The notes below the pieces were generated by a model, which saw nothing but the letters and a program-made list of their open reading frames with translations, ran no database searches and was not told the origin of the DNA. Positions 55,688 through 64,000 of a stretch of DNA of 64,000 bases are shown here, in pieces. How positions within the stretch are numbered: position 1 is the stretch's first letter; each line of letters begins with the position of its first letter. The stretch is from Ananas comosus (lineage: Eukaryota > Streptophyta > Magnoliopsida > Poales > Bromeliaceae): positions 5,227,481 to 5,291,480 of the forward strand of contig NC_033641.1 in assembly GCF_001540865.1 (NCBI RefSeq), written 5' to 3'. The translations under genes were made by a program, and so were the position numbers.

Positions 55688-56764
55688 AGAGAGATATCGA
55701 TTTCAACTCTCGACCCCTAACGAACTTCATGCAATATCCGACAATGTCCTTCATCGATTCCGAATCATTGCACCCATCTGCGTTCAGGCACTGACGAGGG
55801 CAATCAAAAAACTACCATCTGTTCGCAGATTGTGGGTGCGAGCAGGATTCGCTGGGATACCCATGCCGCGTCTCTAATTAAGGTCCATATTATGCTTGTA
55901 CGGATATTCAATGTGTAAACCCATAAATCCACTTTCGCATTAGGAAATTCGATCTTCCTCTATCAACCACTATTATGGACCCGAAACATGTCTTATAACA
56001 CGCCTACTTCCTAGGCACAAGCCACGGGCATCAGAAGTTTTAGAATGCAGCGAAAAGCAAACGACGGAACACCTGCTCAATTTCGTAAAGACTTCCTTTT
56101 CCGTCGACAAAAATCGTGGCATAGATCTGAGAATGGTTCAGTGTCTATTGTTCAGGAACAGCTGAACTCAGGATCGAAAACGAGCTTATTGATTCCCCCC
56201 TCCCCCCCCCCCGCCCTATGTTCGAGCTCGTATCAGCGCGTCGATTAGCCAACTCGACTCCTGGCTTCTCCGAAAATCGAGTTACTATTCACTTTAATGA
56301 AACTAATAATTCTGCATAACTTTCTCCGTTTTCGCTACAACAATGTCTCTCTGAAACCTGGCGAGTTGCTTATGTTAATTAAATACACACATAATACAGT
56401 TCGTGCAACGAGAGAGTTAGTTGCACTGTCTAATTAATCTAGTCCTTAACATTTCTATTAATTGTCAAAATAATTTTTGCATTACGAGGATGGAATGTAT
56501 TATGTTATCATTTTAATTAGCATATCTTTCTTTAATAGCTGATTTATTATTTATAAATTCTTAGATATATGTATTTGCAATCATATAAAATATTGGTAAG
56601 AACAATTAAAAAAGTAATTAAAAAAATCTATAAAACTTTTTCTAATAATTTATTTACGTGCAATTGCACGTAAGTTTACTTAGTAGATTATATGTTTAGT
56701 AATTATATTATATATTAGTTAGTAATATATATATAAGTATAGTAAATATATATATTATATTTAT
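55688..56764. other. Intergenic stretch, unrecognised, with a Helitron-like hairpin
   Basis: 55688-56290 has moderate GC and a C-run (56196-56211) but no convincing coding frame; it may be LTR remnant. A 20-bp perfect palindrome sits at 56654-56673. Nothing else recognised. Confidence 0.45.
56654..56682 (+). other. Possible Helitron 3' terminus
   Basis: Perfect palindrome TTACGTGCAATTGCACGTAA, then about 5 bases, then ACTTAGT. Helitron 3' ends have a hairpin about 10 bases before CTRR-T; here the end reads CTTAGT, so it would be degenerate. Confidence 0.3.
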
Positions 56765-56990
56765 ATAATGATGGGCATCCCTATCGATATACCATAAGTA
56801 TTTGCTGCTATCGAGTTTCTACATTAGATTTAACATCTTTGACTATTTCAACGACCATTAAATTATACTATTCAGCCAATGAACGTCACCGTCAACCCAC
56901 AGGAACCACATTTAATCTAGAACCGTGTACATTTTTTTTCATTAAAGAGCCCGAAAACGCTAATCAGCACAGAATAAATGGTGCTCATGA
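56765..56990. mobile_element. MITE family C, diverged copy
   Basis: Recognised by CTACATTAGATTTAACATCT, CTATTCAGCCAATGA and AAAGAGCCCGAAAACGCTAA, the minus-strand form of family C motifs. Confidence 0.55.
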
Positions 56991-57929
56991 TTCAATATTC
57001 CATGCCTAATTTATGTCATTACGTATAAGAGAGAAAACTAGTGCTTGGTTAGACACATTGGTAGCGGACGGAAATCTTTTGCTAACCTAAATATTTAATA
57101 GATTGCGGTTTATGTCAAATTTTGACATGCGTTCTCCATTGATTTATCTCCACCTAATTTGAGACAGAATGGAAAACAACTTTCATAATTTTCGTATCAT
57201 TTAAGCCTCTCAACACAGTTTCTATAAAAATGAATTCTGTTTAATTGTATTTAATGCAAAAGTTCTCATAAAAAATGATAATGAAAAGAATTGAATAAAA
57301 TAGAGATTATGATCTTTATTCGCCTGAAATAGTGAATAAGAATTTTATATAAACAGAAATTTCATCTCAAATTGGATTGTTTTATCATGCGTTAAAGGTT
57401 ACTAAACGCATCACATTTATTCATTAAAATTGTTAAGTTTGAGACCTTTGACACGTAACAATATTGATGCTGCGAAAAAATTATAAAATTACATTTAAAT
57501 ACTTTTAATCAGTGTGAGATCAAAGTCTAACAAGAGCTATCGTCGATTTGAAGCCAGGTCATTTGTAAAACAACTTGTAACTACGAACCTCCATGCTACT
57601 TGATAGTCATAGTACTCAGCTCTATCTCTTCTTCGTCCTCTCTCTAGTGACCTAGCCGTCGAAGTCAGACGTCGTCTCAGACCCTCGCGTCTCTCTATGA
57701 TTATTTTATTATATATATATAGTATAAGTCTATGGCTATTACCTATAATAGAAGCTAGGTAGCACTTGCCTAGTCAAATTGTTTATTGATAATAGAGATT
57801 CCAGGAATCTCTATGATCAAAAACATTTGATAGGACAATGCTCTATCCTATAATAGGATAATAGCCCTAGACTATATATGATTATATATATATATATATA
57901 TCAGATAAGAAGAATGAGAATAGAGAGAG
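56991..57929. other. AT-rich intergenic stretch with MITE fragments
   Basis: 57395-57620 carries family B-like pieces (AACGCATCACATTTATTCAT, CGTCGATTTGAAGCC). A CT-rich stretch lies at 57622-57650, with TA repeats near 57705 and 57885. No gene. Confidence 0.5.
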
Positions 57930-58480
57930 TAGGCTGGTAATACTATCATATGCAGGAGATTCCGTGCTACCCAGTTGTTTTAAATGATGCGGCTTCCAAA
58001 TCGACGATAGTCTTGTTAGACTTGATGCTACACTATTAAATTATTAAAATGTAAAATTCATAATTTTTCGCCATCTTATTTCGCTAGTTTGATCCCATGG
58101 TCTCAAAATTATAAAATTTAATGATAATGTGATGCTTGTAAATTTAAACAGATGTAAAAAAAATCCAAATTTATGAATTTTATATAAAAATTCTTTTCAC
58201 TATTTAGAATATAGATCATAAGATCCTAATTATTAATTCAAATCTTCTATATCATTTTTTTATGAGATTTGATTTTCAGCCGTTATTCATTTTTTTAGAC
58301 TCGTTTTGAGAGTAAATGATACCGAAAAATTATGAAATTAATTTTCTAAATTCTTTCAAATAAGTGTAGATCAAAATCATATGCATTCGTCAATTGAAAC
58401 CGCATCATTAAAAATCAATTTGTAGCATTCAAAGACTTCCGTGCTACCCATCATTGTACCAGCATAGTTATTTCTCTCTA
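57930..58480. mobile_element. MITE family B, diverged copy
   Basis: Starts GTAGGCTGGTAATACTATCA and ends near CCATCATTGTACCAGC. Internal CTTCCAAATCGACGATAGTC and TTAGACTTGATGCTACAC match 54285-54830. Confidence 0.65.
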
Positions 58481-58494
58481 TTATATAATAAAAT

Positions 58495-58710
58495 TGGCTG
58501 AATATTATCAATAGCAACCAATTATTTGTGCTATTAGGTGCTGGCTCTTTAATGAAAAAATTACGAGTTATAATAATGTGGTTTCTTTGGGTTGAAGTGA
58601 GTTATGGTTGAATAGTAAATCTAATGGTGAAAATAGTCAAAGATTAAATCTAATGCTGAAACTTCGATGCACAAAACTTGGTACTATCAGATAGTATGAA
58701 ACAGTCATTA
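58495..58710. mobile_element. MITE family C, diverged copy
   Basis: Starts TTGGCTGAATATTATCAATA, internal TTATGGTTGAATAGTAAATC, ends CTATCAGATAGTATGAAACA. Same orientation as copy 1. Confidence 0.6.
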
Positions 58711-59813
58711 TATATATATATACTATATATATTATATAATATATTTATATATATAATATATATATATATATATAACTATACTAGTAAAAATGTAGTGCAA
58801 ATGCAGCGTAAAATATAGAAGAAAGTTATAATTTATTTTAAATTATTTTTTAATTAATACCATATTTTATAGTGATATGCAAATATATATCTAAAGAATT
58901 TAAATAAAATCACGCTATTAAGAAAGAAATGCCTTAAAATGATAAAAATTAACACTAATCTCTAATTGCCAAAAACTTTTGAAATTAAATAGAAAAATTA
59001 AGGACTGAGATTTGAACAGTGCAACTAAACTTCTCTGTTGACGATGTTATGTGTGAATTTAATTCTAAGCACTCGCCCAATATTTTCAGGAGAAAATTTG
59101 ACTAAAACGGAGAAGTATCGATTATTAGTTTTGCACTAAGTGAAGTATAACACCGATTCGGAAGAAGCCACGGAGTAGAGTTGGATTTGCGGTATCGCAC
59201 TCCGACATAGAACTCCAATAGCTCGTTTTCGATTGGTTACTGTTGCTGAACAATGACACTGAGATTTCAGATCTGTGCAACATTTTCGAGAAAAAAAGTA
59301 GTTTACCGAAAAGAGGTTCACGCTCTCTTTAGCTTTTCTGGTGCATTTCTAAAACTTTCGTGCCCAGTGCTTTGTGACCTGAGTAGGGTGAAGGGAATGT
59401 TTCGGTCCCTACTAGTGGTAGGGATAGTCAATTTTATGCGATTAGATGTTTAAATTGGGTTTACACATTGGATACGTACGTAATATATGGATTAATTAAG
59501 AGCGGGAATGGGTTCGTCGGCGCAATACGTGACCAATCGACGAAACAGATGGTATTTGATCCTCTCGTGTGCTAACAGAGCTGGTGGCAATCCGTTTCGA
59601 AATCCGATAGAACGGATTGATCGGATATTGCATGAAGTTCGCTAAGGTTCCAAGTGAAAAATCGGAATTCGCACCAATTCATAATATTACTATGTACCTG
59701 TTTACGCATATTTATGACCTGTAGAGGTGGCATACCGCATATTACAACGCGTGGTGAAGACTGGACTGAAAAAGAAATGCCATTGGCGGGAACTTTCTGC
59801 ATTTTCTCACTCT
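58711..59813. other. Intergenic, AT-rich then mixed composition
   Basis: 58711-58780 is TA repeat. CTAG at 58781 followed by TAAAAATGTAGTGCAAATGC resembles a minus-strand Helitron 3' end, weakly. 59000-59813 has mixed composition and no convincing gene. Confidence 0.4.
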
Positions 59814-60139
59814 AAATATGTGTAGGTCATTAAGGTGTTCCAAACAGAAACCCTACCCTAGCCGATCCTTGACCTAGCTGCCCACATCACTTCTCCACCT
59901 CCCTGCCATCTCCTCGCATGCTCCGGCCCGCCCGGGAGCACAATTCCGGCAGGCGAAAATAAGCTGCATCATCTCTCTCTCTTTGCCACCACCCACTACG
60001 TCACACTTCGATAGTAAGACACTATTCAGTTACACTCAACAAAGAGAATTGCAGAGATAAAAAAAATCAGAAACAAAAATGCGCTATTAAAAAAAAAAAA
60101 AGCACAGACAGAATAATCGACAGGCAGCGCCCAATGACT

Positions 60140-60870
60140 ACTCTGCTCCGACTCGTTTTCGCTCTCCTCTTTGGCCGGCGCCCCTCTCCGTTCGTTCCGC
60201 GGTCGCACTGCATGCCGCCCGCGCTGGCGCCCTGCTCGTTCTGCCGCCTTGCGGCCCCCGCCCGCCCCCCGCCGCCGCCCGCCTCGCCTCTGTCTACCCT
60301 TCGCTTCCTTCGGCCGTGCGCTCCGCCGTCGCCCGCGCCGTCCGGCCATCCGCGCCGGCGTCCCCCGCTCGTCCCCGCGCAGCCGCCGGCCGCCGCTGCC
60401 AGCTTCACCTGCGCCCGCACGTGCGGACCGCGGTCAGCCCGTCTGTTTCCGGCGCCTGCACGCCGCCGATAAATTCCCGCGGGTGCCGGTCCGCCTTCCC
60501 CATCGGATCTCGCGCCGCCCCGTAGCTCCCCGCTCTCCCCGCCAGCCGCTGGCCCGACGCCGTCCGCCACCGTGCGGGCGTGGGCCGGACGTCCGCTCTC
60601 CTCCGCGCGCCCCAGGTTGCGCCCGCCGCTGCCCGCCCCCCGGTTCAACTAGGTGGGGTTCGTTCGCCTCATCGGACGCGTCTCCCTCCCGCCGGCGTGC
60701 CCGCCCGCCCGCCGCGCCCCCCTCCTCCCCCTGCTCTCCGTCTGACTGTTTTTGGAGTTCCCGCCTTGCAATCTTCCCTTTCCGGCCCCCTTTCCGGTGC
60801 TCCGCTGCCTCCCGCCCCCTCCAAGTGCGCCCCGCTGCTCTCGGTTAAGTGCTGACCCTCGGCTCCCCTC
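60140..60870. other. GC-rich island
   Basis: C/G-dominated sequence rich in CCGCC, GCCCG and CpG, in a window that is otherwise AT-rich. Open frames exist on both strands (60067-60648 minus, 60171-60848 plus), but they encode only Ala/Pro/Arg/Ser-rich low complexity. That is what such composition gives by chance. I do not call a gene. Confidence 0.6.
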
Positions 60871-61956
60871 GCCCGCCGGCCAGCTGCCTGTTAGCCTGTT
60901 CGCCGCGCCCTTGCGCGCTGTCGGCCTTGTTTCCCCGCTTATCGTGTACTCGCCCCGCCACCCGCCTGGTCGGCCGGATCCGCACGGTGTCCCGGCTCCC
61001 GCATCACTGTCCCTAGTGCGACGGTCGGATTCATCGCCTTACTCTGTTTGCGTGACAGGCTCCAGCAAACGCTATAAATCAGCATGAATGATGCGATTTC
61101 AGTATCGTAAGGCTTTTAGGAACTTTTGCTTCTATGTAAGCTTGGCAGCCACGTTGGTAAGGATTAACCTCTGACTGGATCGTTCCAAGGCCCCCAAGCC
61201 TTGCGGAAATCGAAAAGTGATTTTCGACTGGCGTTTTTTTTCTCCGTCGAACCCCGATAAAGCGGGTTCGATCGAATTATTCAAGGTCTCGTGAACTATT
61301 GTGATCGGACTTGTTGCTGCCTACATTGCGTCATTTCGAGAGTTCAAGAATATACGATGAAAAGACGGTGGCTTCCGCTGTCGAATTAGACACTATTTTT
61401 CTCCCGGGGACCCGAAACAGCAAACGACTATCCGACGTAATTGTTTCGACACAGTAGTTTGATTCGCAACCATGAGCATGATTATTATAATTGTAGTGCA
61501 GACAGGTGACCGAGCTCAAGTCGGTATGTTCCGGACAGTTCGTGGCTCCCGCAGATCACCCGTGCGATTACGGACTCCGCGTATTACCGGCGATCGGTGT
61601 GGAAAAAACCGATCTCGCATTGGGTTATGCTTATAGTGTTTGGGTTTTAGTGGTTATTTACTATGGGTCAGACACTTAACCCGGTGGACCTTACTTAGGT
61701 CCCGTGAACGTCCTTTTCAGCTGGAGACAGGTCGCAGCATTTGTACATGGTGGGTACTTCGATCCGAAGTCGGTCCATGGTGACGGCTCGGTAATATTAT
61801 CTCTATCCCTGGTCTTCTGTTGCTATTCAGTATTAATATATGAGCTTGCATCCACCGTTGTTTCATACATTATACCTCTACTCATAGTTTCTATTACTTA
61901 GTATCATGTGTTAGGAGTAGAGTAGATTATATCATAGTGAATAGTGACCCATGATT

Positions 61957-62135
61957 GTCGGCTTCTTCTGTACTTTGTTTGGGACCTATCTGTCGCTTCT
62001 CGTACTTCGTTTGCGTAACACTGATTAGTCGTTCTCCGCTACTTTTGTTCCGGACCTGATTGTCGCTTCTCGCACTTTGTTCGGTGACCCTGATTGGTCG
62101 TCTCATATCGTTCGGTGACACTAGTGATGGCTGCT
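61957..62135 (+). repeat. Minisatellite, ~35 bp x 5 degenerate units
   Basis: Units begin GTCG(C)TTCTC and contain ACTTTGTTCGGTGACCCTGA-like sequence. Five diverged copies are seen between 61957 and 62135. Confidence 0.65.
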
Positions 62136-63608
62136 TTATTTATACTGTTGACACGCTGTGGTCGTTATTGCATTATGTAATTGGTTTGGTCGCTTCTTGA
62201 CTTAATCCGTCGTTGATGACTTTGAGTTCGATGTACCCTGAGGGGCTAGATGTCGTTCCATGCCGACGGTAGTCAAGATTATATACTCAGATGACTGTAT
62301 GATCGATCTTGCATATATACAGTATATGATCGATCTATGACTCATTCTATCATATTGTAGATTGAATTTTCCATCCCTCCTTGATAGTCAGTACTTGCAT
62401 TAACATTGAGCAGAGTAGAGTGTTCCATACCTAGTGATCTAGTGGCTCGGTCTTGTGCTTTCTTTATAGTTTCGATGACCTATGGTCGGATTTGCCCGAG
62501 CGGGAGGTGATTTCGCTGTTTGCCGAATTTGCTATTGATCATTCCCCGCATTGATGCCACACGCCTAGTGCATTCACGTACAAACAGCGGGTTGATCCCA
62601 TGCCGCAGGAGGGGTTCTTTCCGGAAAAGTGATCGTACATCGACCCGTGACCCACTGGTTCTTCTCTCTATTCTAGCGTTACATCCAGGTTTGAGTTCTA
62701 GTAGTGGCTTTGCCGAGCCTTAGACAGACACGGCGTTTAATTGGAAACCGTTGACGCATAGTGTTATAGTAAGCGGTGTTACAAAAATTTCTTTATAACT
62801 ATCTTTGCTACTATAGTTTCGATATCGCCTGTATTGTATGCTTTTCGTTCTATACACGTAATGCAGCAGTTGTTATTCTCATCATATCATATATCTTCAT
62901 TCGACACATTATGCTTTGCGCCTTTACTGATTTCACTTACACCATATACCATTGTTTATCTTCCTGATCACGGTGAAGTACTCCTCGCCCTCGCGGCTTG
63001 CGGTACCCCCCATCTGGGCAGTCGATACATTTACATTTCTCACCTTCCCCCACCATTTTCCCAGGTATGCAGCGTGGTTTTGGGTACGTAAGACGTGAGG
63101 CCTAACGTTCGTAGGAGCGGCGATAGAGCTTCCGACACAGTTATCGGTTTAGTTTTTACCTACTATTCTGTTGTTATAGCTTTATCAGTTATATGGTGTC
63201 AGTATTTTTTATTACATTGAATATGTGACTTCATGAATGTATAAAAAGGATTTTCTGATTGGTAAAATAAAAGGTTTTCAACACCTCGTTGGTAAGCTTT
63301 ATAAAATGATAAAGTTTCGGCGTTAGGAACAGTTTTCCAACAGATTTCTGACTTTTGTTTAAACACGATGTAAAACAGCGTAATGGTAACTGTATAGAAG
63401 CTATAGCTATCTTAGTATATTACATTTAGTGTGGTTTGTATACTGTCTGTACTTTGTCTGTGCGACCGTGCAATACAAGGGGAACCTGACCTGTGAACAG
63501 TGATCCCGTATTGATTGCCGGATCTGGCCATACATCTGGGTCAGTTTTCAAAAAAAAAAATACAAAGCTTTCCGCTGTGTTCAAATAAAAGGGACCCGGG
63601 GCGTGACA

Positions 63609-64000
63609 AAATAAATTTGTTAGGAATAAATTTTTGAAATTAAATAAAAAATAAAATTCAGTTATCTAAAAAGAAAATACTAACTTTTAAATTAAAACTA
63701 GATAAAAAGAATATTTTAAAAATAAAAATAGAAAAACTTTATAGGATTCACATACAGCCAGTATTATGTTAAAAAACTTAACTTTAAATTAATAATAGAA
63801 AAATTATATTTAGGATTTTAACATCAAGAAATTTATAGAGAACTTAAAGCTATTCATTTGCGTTCCTATTCTCATTATCTATTTTTATTCTTATATTTAA
63901 AATTTTTCATAACGGAAAAGAAAAATGAGCCAATTTTTCGCCGAAAAATGGTCTGACGACAGCCAAATTGAATCATACTGCTTTTTATATAATCGAACAT
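63609..64000. other. AT-rich stretch without a gene
   Basis: Very AT-rich, with no coding frame or recognisable element to the window end. Confidence 0.5.

Larger units (their letters stand above)
59819..63608 (+). mobile_element. Candidate long solo LTR, about 3.8 kb
   Basis: Ends GGGACCCGGGGCGTGACA at 63608, the same terminus as the gypsy LTRs further left. AAATA at 63609-63613 recurs at 59814-59818 directly before TGTGTAGGTC, so a 3790-bp LTR with a 5-bp duplication is possible. The right end is convincing. The left end rests only on TGT and the AT-rich duplication, which could be chance. Inside are a GC-rich island and a minisatellite, no gene. Confidence 0.45.

Noticed and set aside
60067..60848. 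Long open frames on both strands (193 and 225 residues)
   Set aside because: They overlap on opposite strands in GC-rich low-complexity DNA, encode Arg/Ala/Pro/Gly-rich sequence and show no domain. They are what such composition gives by chance.

Overview
This is plant nuclear DNA, almost certainly from a flowering plant and probably a monocot. I lean to a non-grass monocot such as pineapple, but the sequence alone does not prove it. The window holds one intact host gene, the ten-exon CIP111/AFG2-type AAA-ATPase on the minus strand (38100-46144). Nearly everything else is nested transposable elements, and the far right is AT-rich MITE-filled DNA. The GC-rich first exon followed by AT-rich later exons is what suggests a monocot.

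Left region (1-33300), a retrotransposon nest. A minus-strand Sirevirus-like copia gag fragment (315-1226) ends at a 100-N gap. It is followed by a decayed plus-strand Ty3/gypsy element (1327-3938) with its primer binding site, gag, protease and a deleted reverse transcriptase. A minus-strand chromovirus sits in that RT: integrase tail plus chromodomain at 8823-9738, polypurine tract, then a ~2.4 kb LTR from 8752 down to 3939. That LTR is itself split by a plus-strand solo LTR (4034-6448, 5-bp target duplication CTAAA). Two minus-strand LTR blocks (9739-11945, 11946-13140) join this element to a plus-strand Sirevirus-like copia element (13141 to ~23573). The copia element has decayed pol, an env-position ORF split by a solo LTR (16726-19490), repeated polypurine tracts and a 3' LTR. 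The 3' end of a gypsy-type LTR follows (to 24239), then the 5' LTR remnant, PBS and gag of another Ty3 element (24240-29794). A solo LTR (29795-32454) interrupts this element and its truncated 3' LTR ends at 33300.

Middle region (33301-50715). A 1.5-kb foldback element, a TA microsatellite, several MITE families and a GCTCGAGC-rich hAT fragment lie 3' of the host gene. CIP111 has two AAA modules, GPPGTGKT in D1 and GPPGCSKT in D2, and all its splice junctions are in phase. Intron 5 carries a Mutator-type MITE with a perfect 9-bp target duplication. An LTR begins 386 bp upstream of the CIP111 start codon and contains a 1.64-kb hAT-like insertion.

Right region (50716-64000). An LTR 5' end, AT-rich intergenic DNA, MITE copies, possible Helitron ends, a GC-rich island and a candidate 3.8-kb solo LTR. 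I see no further host gene.

The most interesting signals are shared by LTRs that otherwise look unrelated: (i) arrays of palindromes centred on ACCGGT near LTR 5' ends, and (ii) a conserved hairpin module, CCCACTGGGAACTAT...ATAGTTCTCAC, a few hundred bases before LTR 3' ends. Two duplications (9210-9606 and 21642-22586) start and stop exactly at Ns and are probably assembly artefacts.
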